From NCBI GenBank assembly GCA_028564925.1, contig CM053030.1, forward strand, positions 372,212,945 to 372,276,944: a stretch of 64,000 bases of DNA. The letters run 5' to 3'. The DNA is from Lithobates sylvaticus (Eukaryota > Chordata > Amphibia > Anura > Ranidae). The notes beneath the pieces are model-generated. The model did not search any database, was not told the origin of the DNA, and was given only the letters and a program-made list of their open reading frames with translations. The position numbers were made by a program, and so were the translations under genes. Shown here piece after piece: positions 35,901 through 45,856 of this stretch; position 1 is the first letter of the stretch; each line of letters opens with the position of its first letter.

Positions 35901-36255
35901 TTCAAAAATGATCAAAATTGGACCGTTGGCGACCATGGAAGTTGGAAGAAATGACAAAATAGGCCCAAAACCACCCAGACTTGCGTTTTTTGACCAAAAT
36001 CGCTCAATCGCACTCGTCGCCCAAAATGACAGTTGAAAAAAACGCAACGTGCAAAAGTTCAAAAAAAATCAAAATTGGACCGTTGGCGACCATCGCAGTT
36101 GGAAGAAGTGACAAAATAGGCCCAAAACCACCCAGACTTGCGTTTTTTGACCAAAATCGCTCAAAATCGCACCCGTCGCCCAAAATGACAGTTGAAAAAG
36201 ACGCAACATGCGAAAGTTCAAAAAAGATCAAAATTGGACCGTTGGCGACCATGGC
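32986..36255 (-). repeat. Satellite array, right arm (about 21 monomers, inverted)
   Basis: The same monomer in reverse orientation, marked by GGCGACCATGG sites about every 159 bp (some 149). Monomer variants recur in a fixed order, giving a higher-order repeat: the block around 33655-34640 recurs at about 35075-36060, a shift of 1419 bp. The array stops at CGACCATGGCATATTATATT. Long frames on both strands (up to 470 codons) are by-products of monomer length. Confidence 0.96.
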
Positions 36256-36307
36256 ATATTATATTTCATTGAACACTGGCTGAGATTCTTGGAAGTTAAT
36301 ATTGCTG

Positions 36308-36526
36308 AGTAAGGATGAGCTCAGGCGTGTTCGCAACCCGCACGTACAGAGCCCGCCAGAAAGTCGGCACTGCACAGCGCTAATCACAAGCAGCGAGACA
36401 TTGTCCCGATGCGCGGCTGCAGAGATCAGGAAATGTCTCACCGCTTGTGATCAGCGCTGTGCAGTGCCGACTTTCTGGCGGGCTCTGCACGTGCGGTTTG
36501 CGAACACGCCTGAGCTCATCCTTACT
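36308..36526. repeat. Foldback MITE, GAGCTCATCCTTACT family, copy 2
   Basis: A nearly perfect 219-bp palindrome: AGTAAGGATGAGCTCAGGCG at the left is mirrored by CGCCTGAGCTCATCCTTACT at the right. The pairing continues through GCCCGCCAGAAAGTCGGCAC to a centre near GCGGCTGCAGAGATC. Confidence 0.9.
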
Positions 36527-37560
36527 GCTGAGGCTGAATGAAGATGAAACCCCCTCCCTCCTTATAACTACGGGGTCTTGTGGACATTTTTAAAAGTGAA
36601 TCAGATCTTTATAATTAAAAAATCTCTGGTAAGAGGCGTGACTTTATGTGGGGACGGCCTCTCTATGAGCACCTTTTCATGCTGGGTCTGTTGATTCTAT
36701 ACACAGATTAATCACTGGGATATTTAATATTCAATTGAACTGTCAGTAGTGGATTTATGTATAGGAATCCTCATGAAGGACTTTTTAAGGATTATTGACT
36801 GACATTGCACTTTATATACACAGTTTTTTTCTTACTATTTTATTACTGTTGGATGTATATTTGTTGCTCTTTTGCTCACTTAGAGAAGCGCAGCAAGTCA
36901 CTTTTAAATCTTTTTCTGAGTCTTGTATTCGGCCCTACTGGGCTGCGGCTCTCACAACTGTTCATTTTTTATTTTTCTGATCAATGATTTGATTAATTTT
37001 TAATTATTTTTTTTTTGCACATTTGGTGGGATAAGCGCAGGATTTTTGTTAGATAAGATTCATACAATTGCACTGCTATGTAAATAGCAGAAAACCCAGC
37101 GCTGTGCTCTGGTAATTTGTATATAGAGGGTTTAGGTTAGACTTTATAGAAAGTTTGGATAACACAGGGTGACATGGAATGATGATCAGGTGACATGATG
37201 TGGACATACAGAGTGCTGGGGGAGGATTATATAGTGATGTGTGCCAGCTTGGGAGATGTGTTAGGTGTGAGGAAGGCTACACACTCAGCCGACTCTCCAC
37301 ACACTCCCTGCTCTTCCCATCCTCATTAGCTGATCCCTTGTCATGTCCTGCAAACCAATCCTCCGGAGTCCTGATATAGAAGTGTCAGCTCACCTCCCCA
37401 GACCTTCCTCCAATCATCACCTCCCTCCTCCTCCCTGTACACAAGCCGTGCTCCTCCCCCTCTGGGTCTCTCAGCACGGGCAATGGAGATGAGGGAGAGG
37501 GGAGGAGTCAATGAGACTGCGGCTCTGCATACACAGCTAGGCGATACATGTATTATATGA
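36527..37560. other. Repeat-derived and unique sequence, no gene
   Basis: AT-rich until about 37130. Then comes a mixed stretch with CTCCTCCC runs and a TACACAGCTAGGCGATACATGTATTATATGAAGC-like region (only its first and last parts match). This region resembles the end of the duplicated block at 23.1/29.1 kb (ATGTATTATGAAGCCGTGCT), so it is probably a diverged third copy. Confidence 0.4.
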
Positions 37561-37704
37561 AGCTGTGCTGCTGTCCTCACATCCCTGAACGGAGAATGTG
37601 GGGGAGGAGTCGGGGACACCCTAGCTGTTGAGCAGGATAAACACAGGCCACGCCTACTGGCCAATGGCAGAACCGCAAGCTCAAAGATGATAGACAGCAG
37701 GAGT

Positions 37705-38164
37705 GAGGGGCGGAGCCTGACTCAGAGAGCCAATCAGTGCTTGCGCGGCGAGAGGGTGTTACCTTAGTGCGTCACTCGGAGGGAGGATCAGCCTGCGATA
37801 GACCACCTAGAGGAGGAGCACGGCTGTTCTCCGTCACGCCCACCTTAATGCCTTCCTACAGAATCACTGCTGGACGCTGAGAGGGCGGAGACTATCACTA
37901 GGGGATTTAGAGAGAGAGAGGGCGGGCATTTACTGAAGCCGAGTCGGACATTTTTACTAATGGATCGCAGAAAGCCATGGGCGGGTCTAGACCGGCTACG
38001 CCACCCACCGATGTCATCAGTGTAAGAAAAAAAACAAAAAACGCCATGTGTCACTAAAAGCGGAGAATGTGAGGAAGGAGCCGAGGGCACCAATGCTGTC
38101 AAGCAGGAGTACAAAGCCACGCCTACTGACCAATGGCAGAGCCGCACAGCTCTTAGACAGCAGG
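37705..38164 (+). promoter_or_regulatory. Promoter-like module 5
   Basis: GAGGGGCGGAGCCTGACTCA, AGAGCCAATCAGTGC, TTAGTGCGTCACTCGGAGGG, then the GGGCGGGCATTTACTGAAGC and CGCCATGTGTCACTAAAAGC segments as in module 2. Confidence 0.4.
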
Positions 38165-38540
38165 ATTGAGGGGGCGGAGCCTGCTCCATAAACAGCCAAT
38201 TATGTGTGAGCGCGCGGCGAGAGGGCTTTACCTTCTGCGTCACACGGAGGGCGGATCAGTCTGCGATTGACCCCCTAGAGGAGGAGCCCGATTCGGCTGT
38301 TCTCCGTCACGCCCACCTCCATGTCTTCCTACAGCATCACATTTGGACGCTAAGAGGGTAGAGACTATCACTATGGGATTTAGCCAGAGAGGGCGGGCAT
38401 TTACTGAAGCCGAGTCTGACATTTTTACTGACGGATCAGAAGAAACCATGGGCGGGTCTAGGCCGGCTACGCCCCACCCACCGATGTCACCAATATAAGA
38501 AAAACAAACGCCATGTGTCGCTGACAGTGAAGAGAGGTAA
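38165..38540 (+). promoter_or_regulatory. Promoter-like module 6 with possible first-exon donor
   Basis: GGGGGCGGAGCCTGCTCCAT, ACAGCCAATTATGTG, TTCTGCGTCACACGGAGGGC, ending GACAGTGAAGAGAGGTAAAC. It is the closest relative of module 1; module 1 lacks about 85 bp in the GGGCGGGTCTAGGCC region. Confidence 0.4.
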
Positions 38541-38712
38541 ACCCCCAATCTGATCATTTATATATTCACTATGAAAGAGACCCTGTCATTATCTGTATTC
38601 TTTATTAATAATGATAGATATAAGACTAGCTCGTAGCAAATGATAATAATAGAAGTTATTGATAGATAATAATGGAAGTGAATAATAATATTTCATAATG
38701 ATGTATTTATAC
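38541..38712 (+). repeat. Downstream flank shared with module 1
   Basis: CCCCCAATCTGATCATTTAT to AATGATGTATTTATAC is nearly identical to 23739-23931, so module 1 and module 6 are parts of one duplicated unit about 14.7 kb apart. The match stops where a TTAA-type element fragment begins. Confidence 0.85.
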
Positions 38713-39430
38713 CAATTTTCAGCTTTTAGCGCTGTCACTCTTTTGGTCCGTTCGCACAGCCAACAAAAGTCCAATGAAACCTGGAAAAAGTTGGTCCGAT
38801 GGAGCGTAACCACGGTCGGATGTTGGTCCAAAACAGCTAATTGCTGCCCAGACCAATTTTCAGCTTGTTAGCGCTGTCACTCTTTGAATGACAATTGCGC
38901 GGTCATACAACACTGTACCCAAATACAATTTTTTTTTTTTTTTCCCCCACAAATAGAGCTTTCTTTTGGTGGTATTTGATCACCTCTGGGTTTTTTATTC
39001 TTTGTTAAAAAATACTGATTAAAAAAAAAAAAAATACGAAACTGTTTTATATTTTGTTAATAAATTTTGCAAACAGGAAATTTTTCTCCTTCATTGATGT
39101 ACGCTGATGAGGCTGCACTGATGGGCACCAATCAGCTGCACTTATAAGGCAGGACTGAGGTGGCACTGATAGCTGGCACTGGGCGGCATTGATAGGTGGC
39201 ACTGATAGCTGGCACTGATTGGTGGCAGTGATGGGCACTGGTAGGTGACACTGATAGGCAGCACTGCTAGGTGCCACCGATTGCCACCACTGGTGGGCAC
39301 TGATAGGTGGCACTGATTGCTTGCACTTACTAGTGTGGGCACCGATTGGTGGCACTGATTTGTGGCACTGGCAGGTGGTAATTTTGGGCACATATGAGGC
39401 GGCTTCGCCTCTTCGAGACCGATGTCCCTT
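38713..39430 (+). repeat. TTAA-type element fragment with GGCACTGAT minisatellite
   Basis: Contains CCAATTTTCAGCTTGTTAGC, AAATAGAGCTTTCTTTTGGT and, from about 39110 to 39400, a ~20-bp tandem repeat built on GGCACTGAT. The same order as element B at 25.0 kb. Neither terminus is intact. Confidence 0.7.
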
Positions 39431-39941
39431 CAAACAGAAGTTGGCGATCGGCTTTTTTTCTTTTCAATCTGTCAGCGTGAAAAGAAGAAAAAACTTTTTA
39501 CCGATCCTCTGTTTACATCATGTAAACGGCCCCTTACTCGGATCTGTCATCACCCGAGTTAATGAGAGAACAGATCTGAACAACTTAAAGCCCCAATTTT
39601 TTAAACCCCCCCCCCCCCCCTCTAACGTGCACTGACAGTCTATTGTCCTGTATACCCTGTGAACTCCTCCATTCAAATTCCTTATTGCTGCCCATTTTGG
39701 TACAGAGGGGGCACTAATCCAGTGCTTCAATGGCACCCCAACACCTTCGGTGCCTTACCACCCCCCTGTAATGATGTCAGTCCTCTTCTCACTCCTGAGT
39801 AGTGTGATGGCAGCTCCAAAACCCTTCACCTGCACAGTAGCCGCTGTCAGTGTCTCTATACCCTCACCTTCCCTGTCTGTGTGGGCAGGTGGGGCTCTAC
39901 CCTGTGAGTCAGTGTGTGGGCATGTATATATGTGATAAATC
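39431..39941. other. Unassigned sequence with a block shared with 41.9 kb
   Basis: CCTGCACAGTAGCCGCTGTCAGTGTCT-like sequence (39825-39850) recurs in diverged form at about 41950-41980. There is a poly-C tract near 39606-39620. No coding evidence. Confidence 0.4.
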
Positions 39942-40118
39942 GGGGGAGATGTACTAAAGCTAGAGAGTGCAAAATCTGATGCAGATCTGCATAGAAACCA
40001 ATCAGCTTGCACGTTTTATTGACAAACCTTAATTGGACGAGCTGAAGTTTGAAGCTGATTGGCTACCATGCACAGCTGCACCAGATTCTGAGTGCACCAG
40101 TTTTAGTAAATATCCCCC
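39942..40118. repeat. MITE with GGGGGAKATKTACTAAARCT termini
   Basis: The left end GGGGGAGATGTACTAAAGCT mirrors the right end AGTTTTAGTAAATATCCCCC. Internal CAAACTTCAGC/GCTGATTGG elements. A left-half copy lies at 42022-42075. Confidence 0.8.
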
Positions 40119-40127
40119 AAGGTCTTA

Positions 40128-40500
40128 GGCCCCTTTCACACTGAGGCGTTTTTCAGGCGCTACAGCGCTAAAACTAGTGCCTGTATAGCGCCTGAAAAAA
40201 GCGGCTCCTTTCACTCCAGTGTGAAAGCCCGAGGGCTTTCACACTGGAGCGGTGCACTAGCAGGACGTTAAAAAAAGTCCTGCTAGCAGCATCTTTGGAG
40301 CGGTGTATTCACCACTCCTACCCATTGAAATGAATGGGGCAGCGTGGCTATACCGCCGGCAAAGCGCCACTGCAGCATCGATTTGCGGGCAGTTTTTACC
40401 CTTTTTTGGCCGCCAGCAGGGGTTAAAACCGCCCCGCTAGTGGCCGAATAGCGCCGCTAAAACGCTTTACTGCCGACGACCCCACCGCCCCAGTGCGAAG
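40128..40500. repeat. GGCCCCTTTCACAC MITE, right-truncated copy
   Basis: GGCCCCTTTCACACTGAGGC at the left, the same hairpin series (GTCCTGCTAGCAGCATCTTT) as 6405-6848, ending at CGCCCCAGTGCGAAG without the outer bases. Confidence 0.75.
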
Positions 40501-41300
40501 ACTGTGGGCTCGCTCAAGGATCAGCTCAGCATTGGTACCATGTTACTAAGGGCCCTTTCACACAGGCTTTCTGTTCAGGTCCATCTGTCAGTTTTTCAGG
40601 CGGACCTGATCAGACACTCCATTCACCCCTATGGGGCAGCGGATGTCAGCGGTGACATGTCTGCTGACATCCACTGCTATCCGATCTGATCCTGTCTGCC
40701 AAATCCAGACAGATGTTTTTTTTTCTTCAGCATTTACAACTACTTGAAGGCTAATAACAGATCACATACCTAAGCACCTATAGACCTTTTTTCTAATCAA
40801 AAGGTCCTTCATTTTTGGCAAGTCATTCTAGCCTAGGGGGGAATGAGCACTTTATCGTGTGGAGCACTTGAATATTGGTGAAGAGGAGTGCAATTAGTAT
40901 TTTTTATTGCCTGAAGGACTGTCTTTTGAAGATAATCAGTTTGCCCTAAATCTTTCGTACATTTGCACATTATTTATCATCTGGAGGATATTGAAGAACA
41001 AAAGACACAGAGACTGTTAATTTACACGTTAATTGACACCGTTTAGCGGCGCGAACGCGCTAGGGTGCGCGCATTCACCATGTACGTGCGTGACAGTTCA
41101 CGTGGCGCACGTTGGAGGACGCCTTCTAAAGCCTTATATGCTGGAGTTCCCTGGCGTGCGCAGTGGAGACACAGAGCTGTTTGTTTTGGGGGCACGTGAG
41201 TCTGCAGGTTTGGACACAGTTGCAACAGGTGGCAGGGAGAGTTTTATAGGCTGTAATAACTGCTGTATGCTGGATTGCAGCTGGTGGCTCGGAGGGAGTA
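40501..41300. other. Mixed repeat remnants, no gene
   Basis: Includes a truncated TTTCACACAGGC MITE (40553-40690). From about 41040 there is a CpG-rich stretch (GCGGCGCGAACGCGC, GTGCGTGACAGTTCACGTGG) that resembles a promoter or the 5' end of a mobile element. Confidence 0.35.
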
Positions 41301-41930
41301 CTGTTTTCCTTGTACTTGTAAGCAATGTCTTCCAGAAAAAGAGGAACAGGGAGCAAGGCAAATGCAGGGGTAAGAGTACCTCCTTTTAAAGTCAGGAAAC
41401 CAACCTCTTGTGGATATTGCCCCAGTCTCCCCTAAAAGACCTGTGGCTTCTGGCCTGACTGAGCCATTGCATTTGTCAGGCATTGTGGCCACTACCAGTG
41501 TCCCTGCCTCACTTTATGTTACCAAGGATGATTTGGCGACTGCCTTAGCTGGCCTTGAAGGCAAAATAGCAGGTATGATTGCTATTAGGAGGAAGGATTG
41601 CTATTGAAGGAGGAAGAAAAGATAATAATAATTAGATCTGACCTGACCCCAGTGGTGAATCCCCTGAGCATCAGGACTCTAATAGCCAGGAGGCTCCAGA
41701 TGATCCAGAGCCAGAATGGGAGGAGGAAGTGGTCACAAAGGATCGGGAAGAAGGAGAGGCTGAGGACTCCTCAACAGGGTATTCTGGTTCAGAAGAACCA
41801 TTCTCAGCCTCCCATTCCCAAAAGTTGTTCGTCCAATTTCTGGCAGAGATGGTTCGAGCTGGGTTTAAATTACCCCCAGTTTTTTTTAAAAATTACCCCC
41901 AGTTCAGGAGGCTGGACCCTCCTGTTCTAC
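41301..41930 (+). pseudogene. Possible retroelement gag-like remnant
   Basis: A plus-strand stretch rich in Lys/Arg then Asp/Glu (for example DREEGEAEDSSTGYSGSEEP followed by LFVQFLAEMVRAGFKLP). The basic-then-acidic pattern and the hydrophobic helix resemble DIRS-type gag regions, but similarity is weak and I cannot place termini. Treated as a broken fossil with several breaks. It could instead be a chance open stretch. Confidence 0.25.
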
Positions 41931-42065
41931 TTTGGGTTCCAAAATCCTTCATCTGCACAGTAGCCACTGTCAGTGTCTATATGGTGGGGGGGGGGGGGGG
42001 GTATATGTGAAACATGGGGGGGGGGGGGCAGATTTACTAAAGCTAGAGAGTGCAAAATCTGATGC

Positions 42066-42616
42066 AGATCTCCCACATGTGGTATCGCTATTCTCAGGAG
42101 GAGAAGGAGAATCTATTTTGGGGGTGTAATTTTTGGTATGTACATGCTGTGTTAAAAATATTGTATAAATGGACAACTTTGTGTTTAAAAATGTAAAAAT
42201 AATAAAAAATCTTGATTTTGCAAAGAATTGTGGGGAAAAAAATGACAACTTCAAAAACTCACCATGCCTCTTACTAAATACCTTGGAATGTCTACTTTTC
42301 AAAAAGGGGTAATTTGGGGGGGGGGGTATTTTTACTTGCCTTGTTAGGTTCTCAAGAAATGAGATAGGCCGTCATTACTTCAGGTGTGATCATTTTTTAG
42401 AGATTGGCACCATATATTGTAGACTCTATAACTTTCACAAAGACCAAATAATATACACCGATTTGTTTTGTTTTTTTACCAAAGATATGAAGCAGTATAA
42501 ATTTTGGCCAAAATTTATGAATAAAAATTACTAATTTGCAAAATTTTATAACCGAAACAAAGAAAAATGCATTTTTTTTTTTTACAGAATTTTCTGGCTT
42601 TTTTATATAGCGCAAA
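42066..42616 (-). repeat. Old TTAA-type element, left part (split by DIRS)
   Basis: Contains CACATGTGGTATCGCTATTC and TTTTTTATATAGCGCAAAAA. The continuation of the family sequence, ATACCACCAAAAGAAAGCTC, is found at 48362 beyond the DIRS element. So the DIRS element inserted into it. Confidence 0.65.
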
Positions 42617-42952
42617 AAACGGAAAATTGTATACTTACCTTTCCGTAATTTTCCTTTCCTGTCGCATCTTCATGGCAGCATACACTCTGGGTTGTGGCTC
42701 CGCCTCCACGACCTGATAGGACCACATAGCTATAAGATGACGATACGGCCCCCGCCCCGGTATTCTCCGTATATATGAGTCACCTCAAGAAACAAAGGGT
42801 GGGTCGTTGTATGCTGCCATGAAGATGCGACAGGAAAGGAAAATTACGGAAAGGTAAGTATACAATTTTCCGTTTTCCTGTCGCATCATGGCAGCATACA
42901 CTCTGGGGAGTAACTCGCAGACAGGGTGGGTAGTGCATCAATAAGCAAAAAT

Positions 42953-44010
42953 TTATTCGCAAGGAATGGCAGAGTTGGCTTGAATAACAGATTTTCCGAA
43001 ATTTACGGTTGACAAACGTGCAAAATCAACTTTGTAATGGTCAATAAAGGTGTTCCTGGAGGACCAGGTGGCCGCTTTGCAGATAGTTTCCGCTGACACC
43101 CTACAATAGGCTGCCCATGAGGTTGCCACTGCCCTGGTGGAATGCGCCTTCAGGCCCTCTGGAATCTGTGTGGAGCCTAGCGAGTAGGCCTTCTTAATGG
43201 TCTTTACCAGCCATGAGGCGATGGTGCGGGCCGATGCTGGCTGACCCTTCCTGAACCCATGAGGGATTACTAGGAGATTTTCCGACTTCCTGATGGGTTC
43301 TGAGGCTGCAAGATATTTGAGGATATTGCCTCTGACATCCAGGGGGTGCGGAACACCCTGGTCGGTAGTGAGTGCTGGCAGGTTGATCTCCTGGTTAAAG
43401 TGGAATGAAGAAGAGACCTTAGGGATGAAGCGGTCTGAGGGTCTTAGGACAACCCTGTCCGGGAAAACGACCAGGTAGGGGTCCCTGGCCAGTAAAGCTT
43501 GCATTTCTGAGACCCTCTTCGCTGAGGCTATGGCAATCAGGAATGTCACCTTCAGTGTTAGGTCCCAGAGGGAGATGTTCTCTAACGGGAAGAAGGGCTC
43601 CCTGGATAGGGCCTCCAAGACGACCGACAGGTCCCAGGTCGGGAAGGAAGGTCTTCTGGGAGGTCTCAGTTTAAGACAGGCTTTCTGAAATTGGACAATG
43701 AGGGGGTCTAGCGCCCACCTGGTTCCGGTCAGGGCGGACAGGGCTGACACCTGTACCTTCAGGGTACTGGAGCCGAGGCCTCTGTCCAGGCCTGCCTGCA
43801 GGAATTCCAAGATCTGCGGGGTTGATATAGAGGACAGGTTCCACCCCTGCTGATGGGCGAAGGAAGAGAACCTATCCCAGACTCGCCGGTAGGTGGAGTT
43901 TGTGGTAGGCTTCCTGGCCTGGAGGAGTGTATCCGCCACCCTAGCGGAGCAGCCCTGCTCTAGGTATCTAGACCTCTCAGTCTCCAAGCCGTCAGGTGCA
44001 GTTTCTCCGG
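42953..44010 (-). CDS. DIRS tyrosine recombinase region
   Basis: Encodes the integrating enzyme of DIRS elements. An N-terminal SAM-like core-binding part (NSTYRRVWDRFSSFAHQQGW) precedes the catalytic domain. Catalytic positions visible are Arg in SAKRVSEM, His and Arg in HSTRAVATSWA and the C-terminal Tyr in FIDHYKVDFA. The frame stays open far to the right (to 45799), overlapping the reverse-transcriptase frame, an overlap usual in DIRS elements; only the part given shows recombinase similarity. Function by family knowledge: joins a circular DNA copy to the genome without target duplication. Confidence 0.88.
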
Positions 44011-45837
44011 ACTCGGATGGAGCATCTGGCTCTGGGAGAGCAAGTCGGCTGACTGCGGGAGAGGGAGAGGGTCTGCTGTGTTTAGCTGAAGGAGGGTGGT
44101 AAACCACGGCCTCCTGGGCCAAAAGGGGATCACGGCCACTACCAGTGCCGATGACCTCTTGAGCCTCAGCAGGAACCTCGCTATCAGCGGGGTCGGAGGG
44201 AAGATGTACCCGAGGTGAAAGTCCCAGGGGTGCTGGAGACAGTCTGTCCCCTCGGCAGAGGGGAAGGGGACTCGGGACAGGAACCTCTGGCATTTCGTGT
44301 TCTCCGGAGTCGCTGCCAGATCTATGTCCGGAGGACCCCAGGTTCTGGAGATAAGGTCGAAGGCCTGCGGACTCAGGGACCACTCGTTGTTCGAGAGGAA
44401 CCTCCTGCTGAGGGAATCGGCCAGGAGGTTCTCGACACCGGGGATGTAAGCTGCTCTTAGGTCCCGGAGATTCTGCTGTGCCCACTCCATGACGGGGAGA
44501 ACCTCCCGCATCATGGACGAGCTCCTGGTACCCCCCTGCCTGTTGATGTAGGCGACAGCAACCTTGTTGTCCATCCTCAGGAGAACATATTTGCCCCTTA
44601 GGAGAGAACCGAGGGCCAGAAGGGCTTGGAAGGCCGCCCTCATCTCCAGAATATTGGACACAGCGGCTCGTGCCTCGAATGGCCAGCGGCCCTGGACTGC
44701 ATGGTGTAGGTAGTGGGCCCCCCACCCCTCCAAACTGGCATCCGTGGTAACTATCTCCTGAGGGGGGGTGACAATATGCCTGCACCTGTCCAGGTTGCCC
44801 GGTCGGGTCCACCATCCCAGAGACTGCCTGGCCTCCTGCGAGATGTGGATGGGTTGTGACATAGACCATCCGTTCCATTGACTCAGGAACGAAAGCTGTA
44901 GGGGCCTTGAGTTCCACTGAGCCCACTGGACCATTGGGATGGTAGCTGATAGAGAGCCTAGGAGGCTGAGGCACCCCCTGGCTGGGAGGGATGCAGCATG
45001 GATCGCTCTCCTTACTTTCTGGGTCAGCGGAGGGACTTTCTCTGGAGGTAGTTCTATAGAGTTTAACCGGGTGTCTAGTACAGCCCCCAGGAAAACCATC
45101 CTTTGAGAGGGCTGAGCGTTGCTCTTCCCCCAATTTATGAGCCAACCCAGCCCTTGGAGCGTGGAAACTAGTATCTCCCGGTGCTGGGTAAGGGATGCTA
45201 GGCTGTCTGAGAGGAGGAGGATATCGTCTAGGTAATGGTGTACCCTGAGGCCTCTCTCTCTCAGGGAGGCTATAACCGGGAGAAGGACCTTGGTGAAGGT
45301 TCTGGGAGCCGTGGAGATCCCGAACGGGAGGCATCGGAACTGGAAGTGCCTCTGGTCTATGGAAAAACGGAGGAACCTTTGGAATAGGAGGTGGATAGGG
45401 ACGTGAAGGTAAGCGTCCTGTAGGTCCACGGATAGCATCCAATCCTCTCGATTTATGGCCCGGAGGATAGATTGGAGGCTTTCCATTTTGAATGGCTCCA
45501 CCCGGATGGAGAGGTTGAGCCTCTTCAGGTCCAATACAGGGCGCAGGTCTCCTGACTTTTTCCTGACCAGGAATAGAGGGGAGTAGAATCCCCGACCCCT
45601 TTGGGAAGGGGGTACTTCTACTATTGCCTCCTTGAGGAGCAATTCCTGGACGTAGTCCATCAGTAGCACCCTTTTCTCCCGGGATGACGGGAGTTTGGTT
45701 GGGCAAAAGTGATCCCCCGGGGGCCGCCCTTTGAAGGACCACCTGTGCCCGAAACGGACGGTGGCCACCGTCCAGAGATCTTTGATGGCATCCGTCCAAG
45801 CCGGCAGGAACTTTAGGAGCCTGGCCCCCACTACCAC
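43960..45837 (-). CDS. DIRS reverse transcriptase, RNase H and methyltransferase-like region
   Basis: A 625-codon frame. The reverse-transcriptase part includes KSGDLRPVLDLKRLN, FRCLPFGISTAPRTFTKVL and the catalytic HYLDDILLLSD. RNase H follows with VTTDASLEGWGAH and MRDNK-like RMDNKVAVAYINRQGG. The C-terminal part carries PDIDLAATPENTKCQRFLSR and FPPTPLIARFLLRL, like the methyltransferase-type domain of many DIRS elements. It overlaps the recombinase frame at its end. Role: copies the element RNA into DNA. Confidence 0.92.
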   Translation of the reverse strand: MVVGARLLKFLPAWTDAIKDLWTVATVRFGHRWSFKGRPPGDHFCPTKLPSSREKRVLLMDYVQELLLKEAIVEVPPSQRGRGFYSPLFLVRKKSGDLRPVLDLKRLNLSIRVEPFKMESLQSILRAINREDWMLSVDLQDAYLHVPIHLLFQRFLRFSIDQRHFQFRCLPFGISTAPRTFTKVLLPVIASLRERGLRVHHYLDDILLLSDSLASLTQHREILVSTLQGLGWLINWGKSNAQPSQRMVFLGAVLDTRLNSIELPPEKVPPLTQKVRRAIHAASLPARGCLSLLGSLSATIPMVQWAQWNSRPLQLSFLSQWNGWSMSQPIHISQEARQSLGWWTRPGNLDRCRHIVTPPQEIVTTDASLEGWGAHYLHHAVQGRWPFEARAAVSNILEMRAAFQALLALGSLLRGKYVLLRMDNKVAVAYINRQGGTRSSSMMREVLPVMEWAQQNLRDLRAAYIPGVENLLADSLSRRFLSNNEWSLSPQAFDLISRTWGPPDIDLAATPENTKCQRFLSRVPFPSAEGTDCLQHPWDFHLGYIFPPTPLIARFLLRLKRSSALVVAVIPFWPRRPWFTTLLQLNTADPLPLPQSADLLSQSQMLHPSPEKLHLTAWRLRGLDT

Positions 45838-45856
45838 CGGCTGGACGGACGCGCCT

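Noticed and set aside
33549-36062. Frames of 320-470 codons on both strands of the satellite
   Set aside because: They follow from a 159-bp monomer being a multiple of three with no stop in one frame per strand. The proteins are pure tandem repeats without any domain, and the antisense frames are equally long.
37341-37664. Possible ULK4 first exon or another promoter near 37.3-37.6 kb
   Set aside because: The region is pyrimidine-rich and resembles the duplicated block. No splice connection to the ULK4 exon at 10.8 kb can be shown, and 26 kb of intervening repeats makes assignment guesswork.
44010-45799. Extension of the tyrosine-recombinase frame across the RT region as a separate protein
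   Set aside because: The extra stretch is Pro/Ser/Arg-rich without recombinase similarity and overlaps the genuine RT/RNase H frame. It is best seen as the open overlapping frame usual in DIRS elements.
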